A stretch of 12,037 bases of DNA from an uncultured Eubacteriales bacterium (GCA_902772745.1 CACYBV010000186.1:1-12037), one strand, 5' to 3'. Positions 1-6,337 are shown, numbered from the stretch's first letter. Program-made: numbers and translations. Notes: generated from the letters alone by a model not told the origin.

Positions 1-164
1 ATATCCACCTCGTAATGATCCTCGAGTTCGTGGACATCCATCTTCATCATACGGTCCGCGTGGCGTCCGTAGAGCTTACGCTCCATACGGTCCATATCCC
101 TGATCTCCGGGAATCCGAACCAGTCGTCAAATAAATCTTCACCAAAAATACTGGGCAGTAACAT
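1..164 (-). CDS. hsp20: Hsp20-type small heat-shock protein (N-terminal part, runs off the window)
   Basis: Only the first 54 codons are present; the gene continues beyond base 1. The protein begins MLLPSIFGEDLFDDWFGFPE, the short N-terminal arm typical of clostridial Hsp20/alpha-crystallin proteins (MLxPSIFGExLFDDxF), followed by a charged segment ending ELEDHYEVD, which leads into the alpha-crystallin domain. Family members are ATP-independent cytoplasmic holdases that bind unfolding proteins. The ATG at 164-162 follows an ideal AAGGAGGA (180-173) with 8 nt spacing. The upstream promoter overlaps a CIRCE operator, so HrcA repression and heat induction are likely. The catalogued alpha-crystallin core itself lies outside the window, so the family call rests on the N-terminus plus CIRCE. 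Confidence 0.85.
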   Translation of the reverse strand, partial: MLLPSIFGEDLFDDWFGFPEIRDMDRMERKLYGRHADRMMKMDVHELEDHYEVD

Positions 165-314
165 AAGTCATATCCTCCTTTACTCATTTTTGCGACCCGC
201 TGCGGAAGAGTCTGTTCTCCCGCGATCGTCACTGCTTTGAGCAAGGGGACGGAGTGTTTGGATCATCGGAACCATCAGTCCTTTAGGTCTTCTCTGTTCC
301 TTTGTTCTGTGAAC

Positions 315-343
315 GTTATACCACTTTTGTTAGCACTTGTCAA
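315..343 (-). promoter_or_regulatory. Sigma-A promoter of hsp20
   Basis: On the minus strand a perfect -35 TTGACA (343-338) is followed by exactly 17 bp and a -10 TATAAC (320-315). Transcription should start near 308, giving a 5' leader of about 145 nt before the hsp20 ATG at 164. The -35 lies inside the CIRCE operator, so HrcA binding would exclude RNA polymerase. Confidence 0.85.
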
Positions 344-356
344 TGGTGAGTGCTAA
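330..356. promoter_or_regulatory. CIRCE operator (HrcA binding site)
   Basis: Inverted repeat TTAGCACTT-N9-GAGTGCTAA, matching the CIRCE consensus TTAGCACTC-N9-GAGTGCTAA with one mismatch (last base of the left arm as read on the plus strand). It overlaps the -35 of the hsp20 promoter. CIRCE is the target of the HrcA repressor, whose folding depends on GroEL, which couples expression to the load of misfolded protein. Confidence 0.95.
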
Positions 357-386
357 CTTTTTTTGTGAAGTATTTGTGTCCTGCCC

Positions 387-1856
387 TCAGCACTCCCCGC
401 AGGCTTCACAATCTTCGTCATCCGCCGCGCCGCAGCCAAGGTACTGCGCAGGCCGGGTTTTCGCATATTTTCTGAGCTCGGGGTCCTCTGCCTCCGCGGC
501 TTTCATCATGATCGCGCACTCGATCCGCTTCCGGAAGAGTTCGCAGCCGGGTTCGTAAATGCCCCGGATCGATCCGGACGCGTGGTACGCGTTTGCAGCG
601 CAGCCGCCCGAGCAGTACAGTTTCGCCCAGCAGTCGGCACATTCCGGACGGGCATAGGCATTGCATTTTCTGAACTCTTCCCGAAGCGCGGTATTCGTTA
701 CGCCCTGCCAGACATCCCCGAGCTTATACTGCTCCTCGCCGACAAACTGATGACAGGGATACAGGTCGCCCCAGGGCGTCACCGCCATATATTCCGTGCC
801 CGATCCGCAGCCGGAAATCCGCTTGTAAATGCAGGGCCCGCCCGTGAGGTCCAGCATATAGTGATAGAAGGTCAGCGGATGGCCCTCTTTCTGCCGCCGG
901 AGCATTTCCTTTGCGAGGATTTCATACTGCTCTTTCACGATTTCGATATCCTCCGGGGTCAGCGCCGCTGGATCGTCCGGTGCACAGACCACGGGTTCCA
1001 TCGAAAGCTCGGTAAACCCGAGGTCCGCCATATGGAAAAGGTCTTTCGTAAAGTCGGGGTTCGCGTGGGTAAAAGTCCCGCGCATATAATAGCTCCTGTC
1101 CCCTCTTTTGGCGACCAGTTTCCGGAATTTCGGTACGATCCGGTCGTAGCTTCCGTTTCCTGCGTAATCCACCCGAAGCCTGTCATGTGTTTCCTTCCGT
1201 CCGTCCAGGGAAAGCACGACATTCGACATCTCCCGGTTGCAGAAGTCGATCACTTCGTCGTCGATCAGCATTCCGTTTGTCGTGAGCGTAAACCGGAAGT
1301 TTTTGTTCTTCTCCTTTTCGATGCTTCGGGCGTAAGCGGTCAGCTTCTTCACCACATCGAAATTCATCAGCGGTTCGCCGCCGAAGAAATCCACCTCAAG
1401 ATTCCGCCGCGCCCCGGAATGTTCTACCAGGAAATCGAGCGCCTGTTTGCCGACCTCATACGACATGATCGCCCGTTCGCCGTGGAAACGGCCCTGGCTT
1501 GCAAAACAGTATGCGCAGTTCAGGTTGCAGGTGTGTGCGACATGCAGGCACAGCGCCTTCACAACATCGCCCGAACGCTGTTTGAAGGTCCCCGCAATCT
1601 CCGAAAAAGTATCCGGCGTGTACAGCTTCCCCTGATCCCGAAGCGCTGCAACATCGGCGATGCATTCCCTGATCTCCTCTTCCGTCACATCCTCGCGGTT
1701 TCTGTATTTTTCGAGCATTTCCGCGACAATTTCATCCGCGGTTTTCTCCGGGAACATGGCGATGATGTCATACGCCACTTCGTCCACGACATGAATCGAG
1801 CCGGAACAGGTGTCCAGTACAATATTATATCCGTTCAGCTGATACTGGTGTACCAT
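387..1856 (-). CDS. scfB: SCIFF peptide maturase, radical SAM/SPASM thioether-forming enzyme (489 aa)
   Basis: Radical SAM enzyme that installs Cys thioether cross-links in the SCIFF precursor encoded just upstream (ranthipeptide class). Residues 1-80 form a PqqD/RRE-like peptide-recognition region. The radical SAM motif CNLNCAYC (CX3CX2C) has C110, C114 and C117 for the SAM-binding 4Fe-4S cluster, and FFGGEP at 158-162 is the SAM-binding segment. The C-terminal SPASM domain (about 342-447) has C342, C350, C368 and C398, then C406-X2-C409-X5-C415-X3-C419 and C438, for auxiliary clusters. A longer in-frame start at 1967 exists, but ATG 1856 has AGGGAG (1868-1863) at 6 nt and begins MVHQYQLNGYNIVLDT, typical of the family. 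Odd point: after the SPASM domain the protein runs on to a Cys-rich end (C475, C483, C486, C489). No clear terminator separates its stop from the hsp20 promoter. Confidence 0.93.
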   Translation of the reverse strand: MVHQYQLNGYNIVLDTCSGSIHVVDEVAYDIIAMFPEKTADEIVAEMLEKYRNREDVTEEEIRECIADVAALRDQGKLYTPDTFSEIAGTFKQRSGDVVKALCLHVAHTCNLNCAYCFASQGRFHGERAIMSYEVGKQALDFLVEHSGARRNLEVDFFGGEPLMNFDVVKKLTAYARSIEKEKNKNFRFTLTTNGMLIDDEVIDFCNREMSNVVLSLDGRKETHDRLRVDYAGNGSYDRIVPKFRKLVAKRGDRSYYMRGTFTHANPDFTKDLFHMADLGFTELSMEPVVCAPDDPAALTPEDIEIVKEQYEILAKEMLRRQKEGHPLTFYHYMLDLTGGPCIYKRISGCGSGTEYMAVTPWGDLYPCHQFVGEEQYKLGDVWQGVTNTALREEFRKCNAYARPECADCWAKLYCSGGCAANAYHASGSIRGIYEPGCELFRKRIECAIMMKAAEAEDPELRKYAKTRPAQYLGCGAADDEDCEACGEC

Positions 1857-1966
1857 CTTGTTCTCCCTGATAATATCTGTTCCGTACGGCAAAATTCCCG
1901 AACCTGTCTGACGCGTAATCCGCGCATCTTTGAGATCCGGCCGGAAAAACCGACAGGCAGAAAACA

Positions 1967-2010
1967 CCGCCCCGCTCCCACGTCCCTTGGTCCGCAGGAA
2001 AGCCGGGCGG
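1967..2010 (-). terminator. Possible attenuator hairpin between scfA and scfB
   Basis: In the 202-nt gap between the two SCIFF genes, read on the minus strand, CCGCCC (2010-2005) can pair with GGGCGG (1972-1967). An inner GCT/AGC pairing follows after one mismatch. The stem is followed by TGTTTTC. The loop is long and the U-run is short, so at most this is a leaky terminator; it would lower scfB message relative to the precursor. This is inference from sequence only. Confidence 0.3.
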
Positions 2011-2058
2011 TATATTCTGTGTCGGCGCGTTCACTTCGCCGCACGTAAAAATCCCTGC

Positions 2059-2205
2059 TTACTTGTTCTCGTTCTCGCAGGCCTGGTTCGCCACGCCGCA
2101 GCTGGTCTTGCAGGCAGACTGGCAGGAAGTCTGGCACTCGCCGCATCCGCCCTTCTTCGCGGATTCGCAGAGATCACGGGTTTCAAGGGTTTTGATTCTC
2201 TCCAT
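2059..2205 (-). CDS. scfA: SCIFF ranthipeptide precursor (48 aa)
   Basis: Ribosomally made precursor of a thioether-containing peptide. The leader begins MERIKTLETRDL, matching the conserved MKHIKTL-type leader, and the core holds the signature CGECQTSCQSACKTSC followed by NQACE. The six family cysteines are C21, C24, C28, C32, C36 and C43; an extra one, C13, lies in the leader. The residue after C36 is Gly37. The ATG at 2205-2203 has AGGAG (2218-2214) with 8 nt spacing, which rules out the longer reading frame starting at 2328. The cognate maturase scfB follows 202 nt downstream on the same strand. SCIFF is almost universal in Clostridia, but its biological role is unsettled. Confidence 0.96.
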   Translation of the reverse strand: MERIKTLETRDLCESAKKGGCGECQTSCQSACKTSCGVANQACENENK

Positions 2206-2281
2206 GGTTTTCTCTCCTGAATATTCAATGCTTTTCGTAAGATCCGGATACGTTTTCAGCGTTTTTCGGACAACTACAGGA

Positions 2282-2310
2282 ATTCTAACATACCGCGCGG
2301 TAAATGTCAA
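2282..2310 (-). promoter_or_regulatory. Sigma-A promoter of scfA-scfB
   Basis: Minus strand: perfect -35 TTGACA (2310-2305), 17-bp spacer, -10 TAGAAT (2287-2282). The start point would be near 2275, leaving about 70 nt of leader. The spacer contains a perfect 12-bp palindrome TACCGCGCGGTA (2291-2302), a possible operator. Confidence 0.8.
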
Positions 2311-2356
2311 GAACGGCCTCAGCCGCACCTGTTTATCATGCTTCTGAAAAAAGCAC

Positions 2357-2385
2357 TTGCAAAATCCTGCATTCTGTAGTAGAAT
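2357..2385 (+). promoter_or_regulatory. Promoter of tRNA-Cys
   Basis: -35 TTGCAA (2357-2362), 17-bp spacer, -10 TAGAAT (2380-2385). Predicted start is about 2391, some 15 nt before the mature tRNA. The -35 elements of this promoter and of the divergent scfA promoter are 46 bp apart. Confidence 0.75.
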
Positions 2386-2405
2386 GTCTCTGTTGTCACA
2401 AATAC

Positions 2406-2476
2406 GGCGTCTTAGCCAAGTGGTAAGGCGTGGGTCTGCAACACCCTGATCGCCGGTTCAAATCCGGCAGACGCCT
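2406..2476 (+). tRNA. tRNA-Cys (anticodon GCA)
   Basis: A complete 71-nt cloverleaf. Acceptor GGCGTCT pairs with AGACGCC, the discriminator is T, the 3-bp D stem is GCC/GGC, and the anticodon loop CTGCAAC has GCA at 2438-2440. The T arm is GCCGG-TTCAAAT-CCGGC. The CCA end is not encoded. The top pair of the anticodon stem (27-43) is a T-T mismatch. It is transcribed divergently from the Cys-rich scfA gene. Confidence 0.97.
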
Positions 2477-2511
2477 GAAAAAGGTCCGGTTTTTATCGGT
2501 CTTCAAAAAAG

Positions 2512-2546
2512 AAACGGCATGGCCTCAGGGTCATGCCGTTTTGTTT
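2512..2546. terminator. Bidirectional rho-independent terminator
   Basis: AAACGGCATG (2512-2521) pairs with CATGCCGTTT (2532-2541). The stem can extend inward through GCC/GGT to a TCAG tetraloop, about 13 bp in all. It is followed by TTTTGTTT on the plus strand, serving tRNA-Cys. It is preceded by AAAAAAG, a U-run on the minus strand, serving the DUF4956 gene whose stop is about 20 nt away. Confidence 0.9.
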
Positions 2547-2562
2547 CATCCGTTCGCCGGGC

Positions 2563-3228
2563 TCACAGCCCTTCCTTCGTGACGGGTTTTCCGCAGACGA
2601 TGGTGAGGTTTCCGTTTCGGGTCCGCAGCTCATCCAGAAAAGCTTTGGTACTGCGGGTATCCCGGAGTACGATTTTATAACTCAGCTCATAGAGCGTTCC
2701 CATGTTTGTAGTCTTGACGCGCTCCAGTTCCGCGCTGCTTGTATACTGCCGGAACAGATCATCAAACAGGCCGTCATAATCCAGGTTTTCGGGGATTGTG
2801 ATTTTGAGTTCGCGTTCGTCCGCCGTGCCCGCGCCGAAGCCCGTCAGGGTCAAAAGCAGCAAAAAGGCGGCAATGATCAGGAAGAAAACCGCGGCAATCG
2901 CCACATAGCCCATCCCGGTAGCGAGACCGACCGCAGTCGCGAGGAACACGAGGCTGATTTCCTTCGCACTGCCCGGCGCGCTGCGGAAGCGGATCAGGCC
3001 AAATGCGCCGGCAACCGCCACGCCCGCACCGATATTGCCGTTGACCATCATGATGACGATCTGCACCAATGCCGGAAGGAGGGCGAGGGTCAGCATAAAA
3101 CTTTTGGAACATCCGGATTTGAACCTGCCAATCAGGGCTGTTCCAAGTCCAAGCGCCAGGGAAACGGCGGTACAGATGAAGAATGCGGAAACTGTGATCT
3201 CTGTTCCTGTAATAATCGAACTAAGCAC
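2563..3228 (-). CDS. DUF4956 integral membrane protein (221 aa)
   Basis: A membrane protein of the DUF4956 family, with no known biochemical function. Hydrophobic segments lie at about 10-34, 45-63, 92-108 and 112-130. The family signature GAFGLIRFRSAPGSAKE (74-90) lies before the third segment. A soluble C-terminal domain of about 80 residues (from ERELKITIPENLD, about 138-221) probably faces the cytoplasm. The start is GTG (3228-3226), well supported by AAAGGAGG (3245-3238) at 9 nt. It overlaps the end of the VTC gene by 8 nt, implying translational coupling. DUF4956 proteins are commonly encoded beside VTC-domain proteins, so the pair probably acts together at the membrane, for example as a phosphate-polymer synthase with its channel or anchor. 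That role is inference. Confidence 0.9.
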   Translation of the reverse strand: MLSSIITGTEITVSAFFICTAVSLALGLGTALIGRFKSGCSKSFMLTLALLPALVQIVIMMVNGNIGAGVAVAGAFGLIRFRSAPGSAKEISLVFLATAVGLATGMGYVAIAAVFFLIIAAFLLLLTLTGFGAGTADERELKITIPENLDYDGLFDDLFRQYTSSAELERVKTTNMGTLYELSYKIVLRDTRSTKAFLDELRTRNGNLTIVCGKPVTKEGL

Positions 3229-3952
3229 TGAGAAGGACCTCCTTTCGAATCACGGCGGATCTGCCGCCGAGTACAAACTGTTTGTAATATGTTCCGTATT
3301 TGGAAAATGAAACCGGAAAGACCTGATTCGCGGAAAGCAGTTCCGAGAGCCACAGCGGTGCGGTCCCCGGGATCTTGATTTCCATTAATATCAGCCTGCT
3401 GCTGAGAAGCGGAATCCCGTAATCCCCGCAGCAAAGGTCGACATCGCTGCTGCGGACACGGAGACCGGTGTCAAAGGTGATTCTCAGTTCTCCTCCGTCC
3501 GCTGCCGCATATGCCTCCCGGTCGTAGGCAATGAACACTTTCGGTTCCGGCTGATAAAACTTCAAAAACCAGTCAATCTCGCGGCCGATCTGGCTGCCGT
3601 CGCCTTTCTGTCCGCCCTGAAGATATGCCGCCGCATCCTGTTCTTCCATCGTAATGCGGCGCTTATAAACCACATCGTCGTACTTCTTTTTGATTTCCAC
3701 AAACACCGGGGCCTGACTGTCCGGCACACCGTAGCTTCGAAGCCGCAGCTTTTCCTTGTAGACAGGCTTTTCCAGAGAAGCGCGTACCAGGTCGTAGTGT
3801 TCGGTATCATAGTAGATGTTGCAGATTGTATAGTTTGGATGCGCGTCCGGCTTCATATAAAGCGCCATACCGCGCTTCACTGCCAGGTACTGCTCCTGTG
3901 TGAGCATATATTTCTTTTCGTAGCGTTTGAAGCAGCATTGCAGTTCGCTCAT
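3221..3952 (-). CDS. VTC-domain (polyphosphate polymerase-like) protein (243 aa)
   Basis: Resembles the VTC catalytic domain, a tunnel-fold metalloenzyme; in yeast Vtc4 this domain makes polyphosphate from ATP. Visible tunnel-lining motifs include KRYEKKY (9-15), a YYDT strand, KLRLRSYG, VFVEIKKK, a YKRR segment, AYDREAY, RITFD, LMEIKI and near the end SFSKYGTYY. These supply the alternating basic and acidic residues expected for nucleotide/polyphosphate and metal binding. No SPX domain or membrane segment is present; the neighbouring DUF4956 protein may supply the membrane part. ATG 3952 has AAAGGAGA (3968-3961) at 8 nt, so the longer frame opening at 4075 is not used; that extension also crosses the likely promoter. 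Activity in bacterial members with this context is not established, so another triphosphate-dependent reaction is possible. Confidence 0.88.
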   Translation of the reverse strand: MSELQCCFKRYEKKYMLTQEQYLAVKRGMALYMKPDAHPNYTICNIYYDTEHYDLVRASLEKPVYKEKLRLRSYGVPDSQAPVFVEIKKKYDDVVYKRRITMEEQDAAAYLQGGQKGDGSQIGREIDWFLKFYQPEPKVFIAYDREAYAAADGGELRITFDTGLRVRSSDVDLCCGDYGIPLLSSRLILMEIKIPGTAPLWLSELLSANQVFPVSFSKYGTYYKQFVLGGRSAVIRKEVLLSA

Positions 3953-4011
3953 ATCGACAGTCTCCTTTCCGCGGTCCGGCCGTATTTCGTGAGGACCGTT
4001 TTCATGCTGCA

Positions 4012-4065
4012 ATGATAACACATGATCAGGGCGGAAATCTCCGAGATTCGACAGCGAAAAATACG
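4012..4065 (-). promoter_or_regulatory. Candidate activator-dependent promoter of the VTC-DUF4956 operon
   Basis: Minus strand: a 30-bp box (4065-4036) begins CGTATTTTTCGC and ends CTCGGAGATT. It is followed by 18 bp and the -10-like TATCAT (4017-4012). There is no good -35; the GAGATT end of the box occupies that place, as in promoters activated by OmpR-family regulators. The same box, 23/30 identical, precedes the lipoprotein gene at 6247-6276. The divergently encoded response regulator is the obvious candidate to bind it. Confidence 0.6.
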
Positions 4066-4084
4066 AAAAACTCACGAAATTCTT

Positions 4085-4149
4085 CGTATGAACTGCGTCA
4101 GTTTCCGAGGCGGATTTGCGTTGCGTTTGCGATCAAGTGCTGTTATAAT
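4085..4149 (+). promoter_or_regulatory. Promoter of the response regulator gene, with possible upstream box
   Basis: -35 TTGCGT (4121-4126), 17-bp spacer, consensus -10 TATAAT (4144-4149); the start would be near 4156. Upstream, 4085-4116 starts CGTAT, has TGC at the same offset and contains TTTCCGAG and GATT, so it looks like a weak, gapped copy of the 30-bp box. It points towards the regulator and lies about one helical turn further from its -10 than the other copies. The promoter is well supported; the box is tentative. Confidence 0.65.
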
Positions 4150-4189
4150 GATTTCGTCGAAAAAAAGCAGGAAAATGAGGCTGAATGAG

Positions 4190-4891
4190 ATGGATATGAT
4201 AAAGAAACGAATTTATGTCGCAGATGATGATGACAATATCCGACAGGTCGTCAGGACATTTTTATCCAGTGACGGTTATGCGGTGGAGGACTTCCCGACC
4301 GGGGACCTGCTGCTGGAGAATTTTCGCGAGGAGCCCTGTGATCTTGTGATCCTGGACGTGATGATGCCCGGGTCTGACGGTTTCCGTATCTGCTCGGAAC
4401 TGCGAAAACTCAGTACGGTTCCGATTATTATGCTGACCGCCCGGGATTCCGAAAATGACTTTGCCATGGGGCTTGGCCTCGGCAGCGATGATTACATTAC
4501 AAAACCATTCTCCGCGATGGCGCTTCTGATGCGGGTCCGGGCGATTTTCCGGCGGATCGACTTTGAAAACCAGAAGCACGAACCATCCCAAAAACAGACG
4601 GTACGCGTCGGAAAACTGACGCTTCAGGAAGACCGGCGCTGTATCCTTGGCGGCGAAAGCCCCCTTGCGCTGTCACCGACCGAATACGATGTGCTGAAAT
4701 ACCTTATGCTTCATGCGGGGCAGGCGGTATCCAGAGATGAGCTCCTGAACACGGTCTGGGGCTTTGAATCTGTGGTAGAGACCCGGGCGACTGATGACAC
4801 CGTACGCAGACTGCGCCAGAAACTGGGCGGCTTCGGCGTCAATATCGCCGCTGTCTGGGGATATGGTTTCCGTCTGGAGGAAGTCCGATGA
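4190..4891 (+). CDS. OmpR/PhoB-type response regulator (233 aa)
   Basis: Two-component transcription factor. The receiver domain (about 7-120) has acidic pocket residues D13 and D14 in VADDDDN, phospho-acceptor D56 in VILDVMMPG, T83 in MLTARD and K105 in ITKPF. The winged-helix Trans_reg_C domain (about 135-233) starts GKLTLQEDRRCI and ends with the usual RRLRQKLG...VWGYGFRLE. The start is uncertain among in-frame ATGs at 4175, 4190 and 4196. 4190 is preferred because TGAGG (4176-4180) stands 9 nt before it; at 4175 the only AGGA is 2 nt away. The promoter at 4121-4149 excludes the longer frame from 4022. The stop overlaps the kinase start (ATGA, 4888-4891). Likely targets are the boxes at 4036-4065 and 6247-6276. 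Confidence 0.94.
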   Translation: MDMIKKRIYVADDDDNIRQVVRTFLSSDGYAVEDFPTGDLLLENFREEPCDLVILDVMMPGSDGFRICSELRKLSTVPIIMLTARDSENDFAMGLGLGSDDYITKPFSAMALLMRVRAIFRRIDFENQKHEPSQKQTVRVGKLTLQEDRRCILGGESPLALSPTEYDVLKYLMLHAGQAVSRDELLNTVWGFESVVETRATDDTVRRLRQKLGGFGVNIAAVWGYGFRLEEVR

Positions 4892-6240
4892 AAAAGCAGA
4901 AACATATCCGGACACAGCTGACTTTGGCACTGGTCGGCCTGAGCTGTATGGTTCTGGCCACGGTCATGGCCGCATTCAATATCGCGGTCCGCAGCTACAT
5001 CCGCTCCAGAGTTTCCACACAGCTTTATGAGGTAACGCAGAACATATCCGATGACCGGCGTGCAGGCGAACACGGCCCGAAAGGCGATATGCGCTTTGAT
5101 GACCACCCGGACCGGGTGACGGGTGCGGAATACAGCGCTGCAGTGCTGACAGAGGACGGATCTTTGAAAATGGTCCTGCACGGTAACCCCGCTGTGGCAG
5201 ATGAGCTTTCCCATTACGTCACAAGCCACGGCATTTCTGTCGGGACGAAAAGCAAAGTCATCTCTCTTGAGCTCGGGACTTATGCAATTTCTGTTCTGCC
5301 GGACCCGACAGAAACCGACTGCCGTCTTCTGGTTTACGCCGATGTAACCTCCATCATGGCTTTTTCCCAGCGTGTCAATCTGATCCTTTTGTTTGTAGTC
5401 CTTGCAGCCGTCGTGATTTCCGTCCTTCTGAGCCGTCACTTTTCGACCGCCTTCGCGAAGCCGGTCCAAACGCTGTCCGGTTTTGCTTCCGAAATCGGCA
5501 GCGGGAAACTGGAGCAGCGGGAGCTGTCCTTCCGTAATGCGGAATTTCAGCAGCTTGCCGATTCGATGAATAAAATGGCTGGGGATCTCAACGAAGCAAA
5601 GCAGAAACAGGAAATCTTCTTCCAGAATGTATCGCACGAGCTCCGGACCCCGCTGACTTCCATCCGCGGAAATGCGGAGGGCATCGTGTATGGCGTGATT
5701 GAACCTCAAAAAGCAGGCGAGATCATTTTGTCTGAATCGGACAGGCTCAGCGGAATGGTGGAAGATATCCTCTATCTTTCCCGTATCGGAAAGGGGAAAC
5801 CGAACCAAAGCGAAGAGGAGATAGACCTTCGGGAGCTTCTGTCGCTGTGCGTATCCGAACAGCGCACGGAAGCGGAGAAAAAGGATCTGCATTTTGAATT
5901 CGACTTCGACGAGGATCCGGTCATGCTGAAGATCCGCGAGCAGGACGCACAGCGGCTGTACGGCAATCTGATCTCCAATGCAGTCCGTTATGCAGAAACG
6001 AAAATCTGTCTGAGCTGCCATCAAAGCGGCGGAAAAGCAATTGTCCGAATTGCAGACGACGGTCCGGGGGTTTCAGAAGAAGACCTGCCTCGCATATTCG
6101 AACGATTCTATAAAGGAAAAGACGGCAAACACGGCATCGGTCTTTCGATCGCGCAGTCTGTAACAGAAGCTTACCATGGATCCTTGCGGGCCTGGAACGA
6201 AGGCGGCGCGGTATTCGAAGCGGTTTTCCCGCTTTCGTGA
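4888..6240 (+). CDS. HAMP-containing sensor histidine kinase (450 aa)
   Basis: Membrane sensor kinase paired with the regulator it overlaps by 4 nt. TM1 is at about 11-35 and TM2 at about 163-183, bracketing an extracytoplasmic domain of roughly 125 residues with an acidic/His stretch (EHGPKGDMRFDDHPD, 61-75) but no recognisable sensor fold. HAMP spans about 184-235. The dimerisation box FFQNVSHELRTPLTSIRG carries phospho-acceptor H250. The ATPase domain shows the N box (NLISNAVRY, N360 and N364), G1 DDGPG (390-394), an F box (FERFYKG) and G2 HGIGLS (415-420). All catalytic motifs are intact. The ATG at 4888 has GGAGG (4877-4881) about 6 nt before it. The stimulus is unknown; an envelope or surface-polymer signal would fit the neighbours. 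No terminator follows, so some transcripts may run into the lipoprotein gene. Confidence 0.95.
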   Translation: MKKQKHIRTQLTLALVGLSCMVLATVMAAFNIAVRSYIRSRVSTQLYEVTQNISDDRRAGEHGPKGDMRFDDHPDRVTGAEYSAAVLTEDGSLKMVLHGNPAVADELSHYVTSHGISVGTKSKVISLELGTYAISVLPDPTETDCRLLVYADVTSIMAFSQRVNLILLFVVLAAVVISVLLSRHFSTAFAKPVQTLSGFASEIGSGKLEQRELSFRNAEFQQLADSMNKMAGDLNEAKQKQEIFFQNVSHELRTPLTSIRGNAEGIVYGVIEPQKAGEIILSESDRLSGMVEDILYLSRIGKGKPNQSEEEIDLRELLSLCVSEQRTEAEKKDLHFEFDFDEDPVMLKIREQDAQRLYGNLISNAVRYAETKICLSCHQSGGKAIVRIADDGPGVSEEDLPRIFERFYKGKDGKHGIGLSIAQSVTEAYHGSLRAWNEGGAVFEAVFPLS

Positions 6241-6246
6241 ATTCTG

Positions 6247-6299
6247 CGTATTTTTTGCCGAAACATTTCGGAGATTCTTTTGCTTCCGGATGCTACAAT
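6247..6299 (+). promoter_or_regulatory. Candidate activator-dependent promoter of the beta-helix lipoprotein gene
   Basis: A 30-bp box (6247-6276) begins CGTATTTTTTGC and ends TTCGGAGATT. It is followed by 17 bp and a -10 TACAAT (6294-6299). No -35 consensus exists; GAGATT occupies that position. The box matches the one before the VTC operon at 23 of 30 positions, with spacing to the -10 equal within 1 bp. This copy also contains CCGAAA-CA-TTTCGG, a 6-2-6 inverted repeat that the other copy lacks. The predicted start is near 6306, 32 nt before the ATG. Confidence 0.65.
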
Positions 6300-6337
6300 G
6301 ACGTCAGAAACCAAACAAAACCGGAGGATAATCAAGA

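Noticed and set aside
47..244. 65-codon minus-strand frame in the hsp20 leader
   Set aside because: It is out of frame with hsp20 and runs over its ribosome binding site, with composition unlike a protein.
582..2048. Long open frame (488 codons) on the plus strand, antisense to scfB
   Set aside because: It is a mirror of the strong third-position GC bias of scfB, has no ribosome binding site at its start and encodes nothing recognisable; scfB has full radical SAM/SPASM motifs.
4711..6024. 437-codon minus-strand frame opposite the histidine kinase
   Set aside because: It spans the end of the regulator and most of the kinase, both with complete catalytic motifs; its product is a low-information mix without domains.
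6261..6275. CCGAAA-CA-TTTCGG region read as a LexA- or Fur-like operator
   Set aside because: The palindrome is not preserved in the matching box at 4036-4065, so the conserved unit is the whole 30-bp box rather than this inverted repeat.
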